NCBI RefSeq assembly: GCF_022965805.1 | Contig: NC_133102.1 | Span: forward strand, 8,006,885-8,070,884 | Length of the DNA stretch: 64,000 nucleotides | Reading direction: 5' to 3' | Origin: Primulina eburnea | Taxonomy: Eukaryota; Streptophyta; Magnoliopsida; Lamiales; Gesneriaceae | In this document: piece after piece, positions 23,434 to 35,466 of the stretch | How positions within the stretch are numbered: position 1 is the first letter of the stretch | Layout: every line of letters starts with the position of its first letter | Program-made: the position numbers and the translations under genes | The notes under the pieces: generated by a model | The model's input: only the letters and a program-made list of their open reading frames with translations | Databases searched by the model: none | What the model was told of the DNA's origin: nothing

Positions 23434-23724
23434 ACAAGTCAATTAGCATACCTCAAAAACTTAAACATATTTTCTCTGCACGTCATACATACTTACTTGG
23501 CGTTGAGGGATTCGTTGGACTTCGACTGGGGCCGTTGCTGCAACTTACTAACGTGAATTTCATACTTAACTTGCATTGCTTAGACATAGAAAACACATGC
23601 TTACTCTCAAGCTCAATCATACCTTAGGACCTTCTACGATTTGCCACGACACGCCCTTAATAATCCTTGCACTAACCCATAACATCAAACTTAAAATGAA
23701 CTTACAAATATTTCCCAAAACAAG

Positions 23725-24064
23725 GGTACACGGACCCCGTGTTTGGGTCCGGGAGAGGGTCCGTGTACATACTGCCTAGAGTGTGTCGGGAAACGGAAGG
23801 GGCACGGACCCCGTGCTCGGGTCCGGATGGGGGTCCGTGTAGACTCTGGAAGAAGACATTGAAAGGAAGCAAAGGCACGGACCCCGTGTCAGGGTCTGGG
23901 TAAGGGTCCGTGTAGATACTGGAAAAAGACACTAAGTGAAACCCAAAGGCACGGACCCCGTGCCCTCATCCGTGTAAGGGTCCGTGCTGTCTCGCAAAAT
24001 TGACACTGAAGGAATAACAAAGGCACGGACCCCGTGCCCGGGTCCGTGTTTGGGTCCGTGTTCG
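23725..24064. repeat. Five-unit GC-rich palindromic array in gypsy1 LTR
   Basis: About 74-bp units, each beginning CACGGACCCCGTG (near palindrome) and followed by one or two GGGTCCG(TG) words. Starts at about 23728, 23803, 23876, 23950 and 24024. Same array at 31483-31822. Much more GC-rich than the rest of the LTR. Confidence 0.9.
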
Positions 24065-25503
24065 CTCGTTGCTTCGAAACCTGCGAGAAAACTTATGCAC
24101 CTGCCTAATCTCCCAATTGCACATCAATGGAACGAAATTTACCATCTTAGGACTCTTCTTAGAACACCATAACATTGCATCAAAACTTATACAAACACCT
24201 CACAATACGACGTCCACTATACTACACAACGCAACACCAATTATGCAATTAACCTCAATCCCTTTCCTACAACTTTAAACTCATTCAAACGCCTAACAAC
24301 TTGCATCAAAATCTTAAAAATACACCAAACCTCAAAACTAGCATGCTTATACGCAGCAACGATCGCCCGTCAGTTTCCAACGAAGCCTGCAACACTGAAA
24401 CTTCAAGAATTATCAAAATCTTAACTTTTCTGAAACGCAGTTTGAGCAGTCCCACGAAAAATGCCATAACTCACTCAATATTTGTCCAAAAATTTCGAAT
24501 CATATATCAAATCGAAGGTATCGAAATTTTCTAGCACTGGCGGATACACGTTTTTGCCGTTGAAAGTTTTCCCAAAATATGAACAGAAAAATCGCAGTTT
24601 TGACATGAACAGTAAAAAACGAGTTTTTGATCTAAAAATTTTCCTTCGAAATTGATCCGATTCATGATCCGCTCAAACTACTATCATCATACATAACTTT
24701 TACGCATAAAAATCGACACAACGCATAATATGACTTGATCGACACAGCAAGAACAGAGTATACGTGCCTTTTTGATGATAACGTTACCGAAAGGCGACAC
24801 CGAAGCGGAGATAGGAGCGAGGTTGATCCGGGACGAACGTGGCACCGTTACTCTTGAATAAAACTGACCGAAATCTTGCTGGAATTTGAAGGGAAGGGGG
24901 CGGCTACTCTAGGGGAATAAGAACCCTAATCTTTCTCTCAAAAAAAATAATAAAACTTGAATGAATTGTTGTGTGTGTGTTTAGGCGTGTATTACTGTGT
25001 GTAAAAGTGTGTTTGTGTGTGTGAGGCGTGTGTTTTAATTAATTAAAAGACTAACTTTTGGTTTACTAAAATAATTGTCTACTAATTAAAACACTAACTC
25101 ACACTCAACTTTTTAAATAAAACTCTATAATTAAAATATAACACACCATATTAGACTTTAAAAGTTCTAAAATCAAAAACTCACAAAATAATTAAATTTA
25201 GGATTCAAAAATGCTAACACTCACTAAATTATTTAAAATGCCCCCAAACTCAACTTAAAATAAAATACCATATCTAAAATTGCCAAAAATCGTCACCGGG
25301 TCTTTTCCTCACTCCCACCTCGAATGATCGCCTGAAACATGAGACTCGAAAGACATTTTAACGTGCATCACATAAACATAAATAATTTAAAACAATGCAT
25401 TTAAATAAATCATGCATCACCGAAACTCATTTAAAATTAATTTAAATGATTTAATAATTAAATGAATGCATGGGTTATACGTGTATTAAATTTGGGCACT
25501 ACA

Positions 25504-25517
25504 GTTCCTCCCCCACT
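25504..25517 (-). other. gypsy1 polypurine tract
   Basis: On the minus strand AGTGGGGGAGGAAC precedes the TGTAGTG start of the 3' LTR. Just upstream lies TTTCGAGGACGAAAT, the phrase typical of Tekay elements, also found in gypsy2. Confidence 0.88.
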
Positions 25518-25564
25518 TATAAAAATTTCGTCCTCGAAATTAAGTCTTACCGAACAATTCCGGG

Positions 25565-28500
25565 TAGCGAAGTCTCATATCTATCTCTGACTCCCAAGTG
25601 GCCTCTTCCACTGATTGGTTTAACCACCGAACTTTGACTAGCTTAGTCACTTTGTTCCGAAGCCTGTGCTCCTGTCTGTCTAGGATTTAGACTGGTTTCT
25701 CCTCATAAGACAGGTCTGGAGTCAACTGTAACGGCTCATAACTCAGCACATGAGAGGGATTAGCCAAATATTTTCTCAACATCGAGACATGGAACACATT
25801 GTGCACCCCGGCCAGATTCGGCGGAAGGGCTACACGATAAGCTAGCGTCCCAACTCTGTCCAAGATTTCAAACGGTCCAATAAACCTCGGACTCAACTTG
25901 CCTCTCTTTCCAAATCTCATAACACCCTTCATAGGTGCTATCTTGATAAAAACGTGATCTCCTACGGCAAACTCGAGATCTCTCCTCCTTTTATCTGCAT
26001 AGCTCTTCTGTCGGCTCTGGGCGGTCTTCATTCTGTCACGAATCTTGACCACCACGTCTGCAGTCTGCTGAACTATTTCTGGACCAAGTTCTGTCCTCTC
26101 ACCAACTTCATCCCAATGAACTGGTGATCTGCACTTCCTCCCGTACAACGCCTCATAGGGAGCCATACCAATAGATGCTTGGAAGCTGTTGTTGTATGTG
26201 AACTCCACTAGAGGTAGTCTACATTCCCAAGTTCCTTGAAAATCAATTATGCACGCCCTTAGCAAGTCCTCTAAAACCTGAATCACTCGCTCAGACTGGC
26301 CATCTGTCTGCGGGTGAAAAGCTGTACTGAAAAGCAACTTCGTCCCCATGGCTGCATGTAAGCTCTTCCAGAAGGACGATGTAAACCTCGGGTCCCTGTC
26401 GGACACAATAGAGACTGGAAATCCATGCAAACGAACTATCTCTCTGAGATAAAGCTCCGCATACTGCGTCATAGAGAAAGTCGTCTTCACTGGCAGAAAA
26501 TGCGCTGACTTAGTGAGTCGGTCCACTATAACCCAAATGGAATTCGATCCTCTGACTGATCTCGGCAACCCAACAACAAAATCCATAGTAATGTTCTCCC
26601 ACTTCCACTCGGGGATGGGGAGTGACTTTACCAACCCTGCTGGTCTCTGATGTTCAGCTTTTACTTGCTGACAAGTGAGACATTCTGATACGAACCTACG
26701 GATGTCTCGCTTCATCCCTGGCCACCAAAACAATAACTGAAGGTCTTTGTACATCTTGGTGCCTCCTGGGTGAATGGAATACGGAGATGCGTGTGCCTCT
26801 GTCAAAATATCCTGTCTGATCGAACCAACACTAGGCACCCACATTCTACCTCTGTATCTCACAATGCCGTCTGAAACTATGTACAGCACACTGCCCTTGG
26901 CTTCGTCTTTCAGTCTCCATTTCTGTAACTGCTCATCTGAAGACTGACCTGCTCGGATTCGGTCTAGCAAACCAGATTTGACTGTCAGATTAGACAGCCT
27001 AGGAGCCTTGCCATCACGATAAATCTTTAGCCCAAACTTCTGAATCTCCGACTGTAGTGGTCTCTGAGCTGTCAACTGAGCTATCACTGCCACTTTTCTG
27101 CTCAACGCGTCTGCCACGACGTTAGCTTTTCCCGGATGATAGCTAATCTCGCAATCATAATATTTCACAAGTTCCAACCACCGTCTCTGCCTCATATTCA
27201 GCTCTCTCTGCGTGAAGAAGTATTTGAGACTCTTGTGATCGGTGAAAATCTGACATTTCTCGCCGTATAGATAGTGTCTCCAAATTTTCAGTGCGAAGAC
27301 AACGGCGGCTAACTCAAGATCGTGAGTCGGGTAATTCTTCTCATGCACCTTTAACTGTCTGGAAGCATAAGCTATAACTCGACCCTGTTGCATCAACACT
27401 GCGCCTAATCCGAGCTTAGATGCATCGGTATAAAGCACAAACTCACCTTGCCCTGTTGGCATGGCTAGCACTGGTGCCGAAATAAGAGCTTGCTTCAACG
27501 TGTCGAAGCTCTTCTGGCATTCTTCACTCCACACAAACTTGGCATTCTTCTTGGTGAGTGAAGTGAGTGGTACTGCTATAGATGAAAATCCTCGAATGAA
27601 CTTACGGTAGTAACCGGCTAAACCCAAAAAGCTGCGGATTTCTGATGCGTTCTTTGGCTCAACCCATTCCTTAACGGCTGCTACTTTCGATGGGTCCACC
27701 TCAATACCACTGCTGGATACTATATGCCCCAAAAATGCAACTTTCTGCAGCCAAAATTCACACTTACTGAATTTCGCAAATAACTTGCGACTCTGCAAGG
27801 TCTGCAAAACTGTCCTCAAATGCTGGTTGTGCTCCTCATGGCTCTTCGAGTAAATAAGAATGTCGTCAATGAATACTATGACGAATTGATCGAGGAACGG
27901 CTGAAATACTCGGTTCATGAGGTCCATGAAAATCGCTGGAGCATTTTTCAATCCAAATGGCATCACCAAGAACTCGTAATGCCCATATCTGGTCCTGAAA
28001 GCTGTCTTGTGGACATCTGCATCCTTCACTTTCAGCTGATGGTACCCTGATCGAAGATCTATCTTAGAGAACACGGTGGCTCCCTGCAATTGATCGAACA
28101 AGTCTTCGATTCTAGGCAAAGGGTATTTGTTCTTGATTGTTACCTTGTTCAGCTCACGGTAATCGATGCACAGTCTCATGCTCCCATCCTTCTTCTTCAC
28201 AAAAAGCACTGGTGCGCCCCACGGTGAGAAACTAGGGCGGATAAACCCTTTGTCGAGGAGCTCCTGAATCTGCTGTTTGAGCTCTAACATCTCAGCTGGA
28301 GCTAATCTGTATGGCGCCTTGGAGATTGGCGCTGTGCCTGGCACGAGATCGATTGCAAACTCCACCTCTCTCTCTGGTGGAAGACCGGTGACGTCATCAG
28401 GAAAGACGTCTGGAAATTCTTTGACTACTGGCACCTCTGATAAGGATGGAGTGGACACGTCAGGTGCTGAAATAATACTAGCCAAAAAGGCCTGGCATCC

Positions 28501-28919
28501 CTTGGAGATCAAACTCCTCGCCTGCATGCATGAAATCATGCGAGGAAAGCTTCTCCATCTGGCTGTCTCAAAAAGAAATTGCTCCATGCCCGACGGTCTA
28601 ACTAAAACTGACCTCTTCTGAAAATCTATCAGAACTCTATTCTTAGTCAGCCAGTCCATGCCCAAGATAATGTCGAATTCTGGCATCGGCAATATGATTA
28701 AATCTGCATACACTAGGTGGCCATGCAGTTCTAGGTCGATATCTCTGACCACACTGGTAGCTAACAGCTCTTCCCCTGATGGGACTACTACCGAAAAATT
28801 CACGTCTAGGCCGATGGACTTGAGGTCTAAATGATTGGCAAACGTCTCTGATATGAAGGAGTGAGTGGCTCCTGAGTCTATCAACGCGGTTGTGGATAGT
28901 CTCTTAATGAAAATGTTTC
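25565..28919 (-). pseudogene. gypsy1 pol: protease, RT, RNase H, integrase; stop before chromodomain
   Basis: Open for more than 1065 codons to a TAA at 25687-25689. Domains in order from the protease DSGATHSF: aspartic protease (residues ~1-90); RT (~190-350) with LCIDYRELN, the catalytic FIDDILIYS near 340; RNase H with [12 protein letters not shown] and FTDHKSL; integrase with the HHCC zinc region (ending [12 protein letters not shown]), DFVVGLP, SDRDPRF and [12 protein letters not shown]; then [10 protein letters not shown] and [11 protein letters not shown]. The frame continues after the stop with ILDRQEHRLRNK ... EEATWE ... YPELF, the Tekay chromodomain, to about 25565. The stop looks like a single CAA-to-TAA change. 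The upstream junction with gag runs through a candidate intron (28920-29099); the pol frame has no proper start of its own. Confidence 0.9.
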
Positions 28920-29099
28920 CTGAGACGCGTTAGCACAACACAAACTAACTTATATCTCAAAATTTATACCATAAACCTTAAGCACAATAGAACTCAATAA
29001 CCTTAGGTACCCAAAGTATTAATAGCACGCTAATAATCCCAAGAAGAAAAATTCCACATGCAAGACAATATAATACCGAGCTTAGGTAGAAAAGTTTAC
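28920..29099 (-). other. Candidate intron between gag and pol of gypsy1
   Basis: 180 bp on the minus strand beginning GTAAAC after ..ACTG and ending CGTCTCAG before GAAACATTTTC. It is AT-rich compared with flanking coding sequence and carries a CTAAC branch-like motif near the 3' end. Removing it joins gag to protease in phase (..TLLTG | [16 protein letters not shown]..), the arrangement seen without interruption in related elements such as gypsy2. Unspliced, Gag gains about 35 hydrophobic residues and ends at a TAA (28978-28980). Splicing is inferred, not shown. Confidence 0.7.
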
Positions 29100-30174
29100 C
29101 AGTCAGTAGGGTGGTGTCTGGGTCCGCCTCCTGTGCATGCATGGCAAATACTCTGCCCTGGGTTGGTTGCTTCCACTGTGGGCACTCCTTCAGCATATGA
29201 TCTATAGCTCCACACTTGAAGCACCTGCCTGATCCATACAAGCACTGTCCCGGGTGCTGACGATTGCATTTAGGACACACGGGGAAGGCAACGGGCTTCT
29301 GAGGCGCCCCTTGCTGCTGAACTGGACCCTTGCCCTTAGGCGGTCCATGATATGGCTTCTTCGCTGGCGGTCCCTGAAACGGCCTCTTAAACTGAGGCCT
29401 CTGATTCTGCTGCTGCGGTGGAGCCTGGTAGGGCCTCTTGCCCTGCCTATCTGCCTCAATATCTCGCTGGTCCTGCTCTGCCGCCAATGCTCTAGATACG
29501 GCGACTGCATAAGAAGTGGGACCAGCTACTCTCACATCACGGCGCAGGATCGGCCGCAGTCCATTCAGAAAATGCCGCAACTTTGCTTGGGCATCGTTCG
29601 CAATGAGGGGCACGAAGTGACACCCCCTCTCAAACCTTCTCACAAACTCTGCTACGCTACTATCTCCTTGCCGCAGCGTCATGAACTCGTTGGTGAGTCG
29701 GGTTCGTACTTCCTCAGTGAAGTACTTGGAGTAGAAAACCTCTTTAAAACCATTCCAAGGCAGCACCTGTAAATTGACTGCCACTGACGCACTCTCCCAC
29801 CATAGTCTGGCGTCTCCAGTTAATAAGAAAATGGCACAACGTACCCTATCAGCATCTGCCAGCTCCATAAAGTCGAAAATCACTTCGATGGACTTGATCC
29901 ACCCTTCAGCTATCATCGGGTCAGTGGTACCCGCAAACTCCTTCGGACTCATCCTCCGGAACCTCTCATATACCGCCTCAGGTCTAGGCCTCTCCTCGGG
30001 GCCTACAGCAGTCTGGTTCCTCGCAAACTGCGCGAAGAACTGCGTCATGCCTGCAAGCATCTGCGCCTGCATATCTGGAGGTGGTGGTGGAGGTGGAGGA
30101 TTGGCTCTTTCCTCCTCTCGGTGCTCCCTGTCCTCAGTCCTATCTTCCTGGTTAACCATACGTCTAGGAGGCAT
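29100..30174 (-). CDS. gypsy1 Gag (upstream part of gag-pol)
   Basis: Best start is the ATG at 30174 (MPPRRMVNQEDRTEDR). An acidic, proline-rich N-terminus (eight prolines in a row) precedes a retrotransposon Gag core (PKEFAGTTDPMIAEGWIKS, LLTGDARLWWESAS, F..FYSKYFTEEVR, LRQGDSSVAEFVRRFERG), then a basic Gln/Pro-rich stretch and a zinc knuckle CFKCGAIDHMLKEC. A second Cys cluster (CPKCNRQHPGQC) sits just before it. It is open without stops up to the candidate intron; if the intron is kept, the frame runs to 28978. Gag packages the element RNA into virus-like particles. Confidence 0.88.
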
Positions 30175-30175
30175 A

Positions 30176-30328
30176 CTGTTCCAACAATTACCCAACACGT
30201 AAACCCAACATGCATGAATATAATACCAATATCATAAGATGCACAAAATTTGAACTTTAAAACATAAACATGCTGAAATCATGATCTAATGCATAGTACA
30301 TAGCGTAACTCAAAACTTTAAAAATTAC
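30176..30328 (-). other. gypsy1 leader between primer-binding site and gag, possible leader intron
   Basis: T-rich noncoding leader. It begins CT|GTAATTTTT and ends GTTGGAACAG just before the gag ATG, so it could be spliced. gypsy3 has GTAAGT at the matching place after its primer-binding site. Weak evidence. Confidence 0.3.
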
Positions 30329-30397
30329 AGACTTGAGGTGTGACTTCGAGAGCTTCTTGCGACTGGCAGTAGGCGTAACCCTTTACAAGAACACCGC

Positions 30398-30409
30398 TCT
30401 GATACCAAC
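30398..30409 (-). other. gypsy1 primer-binding site
   Basis: Minus strand TTGGTATCAGAGC next to the end of the 5' LTR, complementary to initiator-Met tRNA. Confidence 0.9.
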
Positions 30410-33247
30410 TGTAACGAACCGTATTCTACACTACTTAAAATTTGCGGAAGAATTAAAAATTTTCTTAGACATAAAATAACATTCAAAGTTTGCCATAAAA
30501 ATATCCCAACCAAATCCCCCATAGGACATGGCGGTTCAAAGTACTACAATAAAATTTGCTCACAAAAGTTTTGCTCAAAGTATTTCCCTCGAACCAAGAA
30601 ATCAGAGTTAATTAACATTTGCGTAAAAACATAAACTTTGCGGTCCTCGGGTTAGCCTCCCGCTCAGTCCAAGCCTGCCCCTTGGTCATCACCTCCTGTC
30701 TCCTCAACATAGTCACCTGCATCGATCAAGTCTAGTGAGTCTAAAGACTCAACACGTATAAACTGGAATAACGAGTACTACATATTAAGGTCGCATGCAA
30801 CTTTAAAATAGGACATACATAATTTGAAACTTGAACTTGTGCATTAAAACTTGAACATACGTACATACGTACTCCGACGTGCCATAACTTAAACTTCCAT
30901 AAACATACTGCATACGTAAACATACATAACTTCATCATTTTGCGTAGAGGATGTTTCAAAGCAAGTGACCCATACATAATAAACGCCTGATCAGACATAC
31001 CACAGTACTGGGCTGACAGGGACGTATCCACTGTCGCATACATGAGATCCCCGTTCATAATTTAACGGGCTGGTTGGTCCCCGTTCATAATTTAACGCTT
31101 TCCAACCACGATCTAACCCGTTCATAATTTAACGGGGCGGAGAGGTCCTCGGCCACGTTCACCGACTTCCAAACCCATTCATAATTTGGTCACAAGTCAA
31201 TTAGCATACCTCAAAAACTTAAACATATTTTCTCTGCACGTCATACATACTTACTTGGCGTTGAGGGATTCGTTGGACTTCGACTGGGGCCGTTGCTGCA
31301 ACTTACTAACGTGAATTTCATACTTAACTTGCATTGCTTAGACATAGAAAACACATGCTTACTCTCAAGCTCAATCATACCTTAGGACCTTCTACGATTT
31401 GCCACGACACGCCCTTAATAATCCTTGCACTAACCCATAACATCAAACTTAAAATGAACTTACAAATATTTCCCAAAACAAGGGTACACGGACCCCGTGT
31501 TTGGGTCCGGGAGAGGGTCCGTGTACATACTGCCTAGAGTGTGTCGGGAAACGGAAGGGGCACGGACCCCGTGCTCGGGTCCGGATGGGGGTCCGTGTAG
31601 ACTCTGGAAGAAGACATTGAAAGGAAGCAAAGGCACGGACCCCGTGTCAGGGTCTGGGTAAGGGTCCGTGTAGATACTGGAAAAAGACACTAAGTGAAAC
31701 CCAAAGGCACGGACCCCGTGCCCTCATCCGTGTAAGGGTCCGTGCTGTCTCGCAAAATTGACACTGAAGGAATAACAAAGGCACGGACCCCGTGCCCGGG
31801 TCCGTGTTTGGGTCCGTGTTCGCTCGTTGCTTCGAAACCTGCGAGAAAACTTATGCACCTGCCTAATCTCCCAATTGCACATCAATGGAACGAAATTTAC
31901 CATCTTAGGACTCTTCTTAGAACACCATAACATTGCATCAAAACTTATACAAACACCTCACAATACGACGTCCACTATACTACACAACGCAACACCAATT
32001 ATGCAATTAACCTCAATCCCTTTCCTACAACTTTAAACTCATTCAAACGCCTTAACAACTTGCATCAAAATCTTAAAAATACACCAAACCTCAAAACTAG
32101 CATGCTTATACGCAGCAACGATCGCCCGTCAGTTTCCAACGAAGCCTGCAACACTGAAACTTCAAGAATTATCAAAATCTTAACTTTTCTGAAACGCAGT
32201 TTGAGCAGTCCCACGAAAAATGCCATAACTCACTCAATATTTGTCCAAAAATTTCGAATCATATATCAAATCGAAGGTATCGAAAAGTTACACGTTTTTG
32301 CCGTTGAAAGTTTTCCCAAAATATGAACAGAAAAATCGCAGTTTTGACATGAACAGTAAAAAACGAGTTTTTGATCTAAAAATTTTCCTTCGAAATTGAT
32401 CCGATTCATGATCCGCTCAAACTACTATCATCATACATAACTTTTACGCATAAAAATCGACACAACGCATAATATGACTTGATCGACACAGCAAGAACAG
32501 AGTATACGTGCCTTTTTGATGATAACGTTACCGAAAGGCGACACCGAAGCGGAGATAGGAGCGAGGTTGATCCGGGACGAACGTGGCACCGTTACTCTTG
32601 AATAAAACTGACCGAAATCTTGCTGGAATTTGAAGGGAAGGGGGCGGCTACTCTAGGGGAATAAGAACCGTAATCTTTCTCTCAAAAAAAATAATAAAAC
32701 TTGAATGAATTGTTGTGTGTGTGTTTAGGCGTGTATTACTGTGTGTAAAAGTGTGTTTGTGTGTGTGAGGCGTGTGTTTTAATTAATTAAAAGACTAACT
32801 TTTGGTTTACTAAAATAATTGTCTACTAATTAAAACACTAACTCACACTCAACTTTTTAAATAAAACTCTATAATTAAAATATAACACACCATATTAGAC
32901 TTTAAAAGTTCTAAAATCAAAAACTCACAAAATAATTAAATTTAGGATTCAAAAATGCTAACACTCACTAAATTATTTAAAATGCCCCCAAACTCAACTT
33001 AAAATAAAATACCATATCGAAAATTGCCAAAAATCGTCACCGGGTCTTTTCCTCACTCCCGCCTCGAATGATCGCCTGAAACATGAGACTCGAAAGACAT
33101 TTTAACGTGCATCACATAAACATAAATAATTTAAAACAATGCATTTAAATAAATCATGCATCGCCAAAACTCATTTAAAATTAATTTAAATGATTTAATA
33201 ATTAAATGAATGCATGGGTTATACGTGTATTAAATTTGGGCACTACA
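30410..33247 (-). repeat. gypsy1 5' LTR (right copy)
   Basis: 2838 bp. Nearly identical to 22652-25503; main difference is a 15-bp deletion near 32284 relative to the left copy. Drives transcription leftward. Small frames inside it (for example 30741-31058) recur in both LTRs and are not genes. Confidence 0.95.
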
Positions 33248-33252
33248 GTTAC

Positions 33253-33470
33253 CATGGATAATCTTACTCTTACCCACGATTTTACCTTTGAAATTATCTC
33301 CGAAACTGATGTTTGGACCACTATATTTAATCAGTTGAGATAGCATACTTGCATCTCCTGTCATATGTCGTGAGCAACCGCTATCCAAATACCATATTGA
33401 ATTTTTATTTGTACCTGTTACCTTCAAGCACACACATAATTTGATTTGGTACCCATATCTATTTGGGTCC
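33253..33470 (-). pseudogene. Copia pol, part 1: protease region
   Basis: Encodes the Ty1/copia protease motif WYLDSGCSRHMTGD and the following FGDN.KGKIVGKSKI, then stops at the gypsy1 insertion; the continuation is at 22646. The active-site Asp is present. Confidence 0.88.
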
Positions 33471-33477
33471 AAAGCTT

Positions 33478-35406
33478 ATTAGTCCCTTTGGAACCCATAC
33501 TTGGATTAGTCTAACTGACTTTCCAGTAGCTGTATTCCAAATGGGTTTTCTCGATTTTTGTGTGCTTGGTGAATAGTGTACAGATGATACAGTATGTATT
33601 TTAGCTTGGTTCAACTGATTGTTTAGTCTGTATCTTTTCTGGACTGGTTTGCAGTTATAATAATTTGAATAATTCTTGCTAAATCTTTTTGATGAATGAT
33701 TTTCTGAATTAGTAGAGATTTTTGGACTGTAATCGACTCCATGTCTTCTGGCCTTATACATATTCTCAATAGGTTTTTCATTCAGTTTGCTGGGCTCAAA
33801 TTTCTCTTGTTCTACTGTTAATCTGACAAATTGAATGTACTTCCCTTTGTTCATTGTCAGCTTTGGTTGAGTATCATTTGAAAACGTTTCTCCTTGATTA
33901 TTGAACCCTAAACTAGTTTTATCAGAAACTGATTTTTGTGAATTATGCATCTCATTCAATGCAGTAGATGATTTATTCCAAGATTTAATGAGTTCATTTT
34001 GTTTTGAATTTTCAAGGATCAATTTCTGGATCAGTGACTGATCTTTCTTTCTCTCTGCTTTTAGCTCAGCAATTTCCCTTTCTAGACTCAACCTATCAAC
34101 TGATTCATCAGTTTTGGTTTTGTTGTCCATGGGATCATTTTGCTTTGACTTTATTTCCTCAAATGATGATGCAAGTTTCTGGTACTCATTTACCATTTCA
34201 TGCAATGTTAAAATGAGTTCTTCTCGTGTAAAATCAGTTGAACTAAAATCAAATACCTGTTGACTTGTAGATTCTGCTTCAGTATCATTTGCCATTAGAC
34301 ATTTGACTTCCTCTTCATCACTTGAGCTATATGAGCTTTCTGGTTCTGATTCGTCGCTATCAGTTTCTGCCCATTTGGATTTGTTCTCTTCAGCTAATAG
34401 AACTTCGTGTTTCTTTCTGTAGGTTTTCTTATCATCTCTGGGTCTTCTCTTATGCTCATATGGTTTCTTTCTTCTGTCAGTTGATCCTTGACTGTCCTTT
34501 TTATGTTTAGGACAGTCAGCAATGTAATGACCTGTTTTGCCACAATTGTAGCAAGCATTTGTTTCTTCTTTGGAATTATTTCTCTGGTATTTCTTCTGAA
34601 GATTTCCTTGGTTCTTTCTCATGAACATCCCAAACTTTTTGATGAATAATGACATAGCATCATTGCTTAACTGATCAGCAGATTTCTCAACTGAACTAGT
34701 TGGTTCAGTTCTGACAGCTGCTAAAGCAGTTGTAGTTGTAGGAGTAGATGGTTCTCCTTCTCTGTTTTGCAATTCAAATTCATAAGCTTTTAAATCAGCA
34801 AATAATTCATGAAGTTCGATCTGGTTCAAGTCTTTAGATTCTCTCATAGCCATTGTTTTGACATCTCATTCCTTTGGAAGACCTCTCATCACTTTTAGTG
34901 TAACCTCTTTGTTGGTATACACTTTTCCGAGTGCATTTAATTCATTCACAATACTGCTCACCCTTTCATCATACTCGTTCATTGATTCTCCAACCTTCAT
35001 TTTGATATTGTCAAATTTCTGGACAGCAACTGAGAGTTTATTTTCTTTTGTTTGGTCATTTCCTTCATATAACTGAATCAACTTCTAATTTCTTTTGCTG
35101 TTTTGCACATCTTTATTTTGTTGAAGGTTGCTTTGTCCAGTGTTTCGTATAGAGTATCTTTGGCCACATTGTCAAGATTAGCTTTCCTTTTGTCTTCAGT
35201 TTTCCACTCTTCTCTGGGCTTTTGAATTCTCTTTGGTGCCCCTTCAGTTATGCAATTGTTGTGTTTGCTTTTAGAATCTTCATGGGCCAGTCTGTTATGA
35301 CATACCACATATCATCATTTTGTGCAGCTAAGTGAGCCTGCATTCTGATTTTTCAGTCATCGAAATCTTCTCTTGAGAACATAGGAATTTTATTGAATGA
35401 AGTCAT
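33478..35406 (-). pseudogene. Copia gag
   Basis: Starts MTSFNKIPMFSREDFDD at 35406, followed by a TGA in place of the expected Trp. The UBN2-type core (LAAQNDDMWYVITD, DTLYETLDKATFNKI, MIQLYEGNDQTKENKLSVAVQKF, LKVMRGLP) is spread over two frames. A zinc knuckle CYNCGKTGHYIADC lies at about 34545-34505, followed by an acidic Ser-rich part and a coiled coil (LEREIAELKAERKKDQSLIQK). Two stops and at least two frame changes make it non-functional. Confidence 0.9.
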
Positions 35407-35452
35407 GCTAGCAGATTTATAAATCAGAAGTATTCAAGAACAAGATTCAACT

Positions 35453-35464
35453 GCTCTGATACCA
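35453..35464 (-). other. Copia primer-binding site
   Basis: Minus strand TGGTATCAGAGC two bases after the 5' LTR, complementary to initiator-Met tRNA. Confidence 0.92.
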
Positions 35465-35466
35465 TT

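Larger units (their letters stand above)
22652..25503 (-). repeat. gypsy1 3' LTR (left copy)
   Basis: 2852 bp, from TGTAACGAACCG to GGGCACTACA on the + strand. Contains a CCCGTTCATAATTTAACGGG hairpin array (23291-23433) and a 5-unit GC-rich array (23725-24064), plus a GT-rich run at about 24970-25030. Confidence 0.95.
22652..33247 (-). mobile_element. Ty3/gypsy element gypsy1 (Tekay-type chromovirus), nested in copia pol
   Basis: 10.6 kb on the minus strand: 5' LTR 30410-33247, primer-binding site 30398-30409, gag 30174-29100, pol 28919-25565 (one stop), polypurine tract 25504-25517, 3' LTR 22652-25503. Target duplication GGTAC/GTTAC (22647-22651, 33248-33252; one mismatch). It splits the copia coding sequence between the DSGCSRHM motif and the SISQL linker. 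LTRs differ by about 8-9 substitutions, a 15-bp and a 1-bp indel by eye over 2.84 kb, so insertion is recent. Confidence 0.95.

Noticed and set aside
23725..24064. Regularly spaced GC-rich repeats that could suggest a CRISPR array
   Set aside because: Units are degenerate, lie inside both LTRs of a plant gypsy element and have no unique spacers or cas genes.
29254..30202. Two + strand frames (172 and 142 codons) opposite gypsy1 gag
   Set aside because: Shadows of the sense gag frame, with poly-glycine opposite poly-proline; no promoter or independent support.
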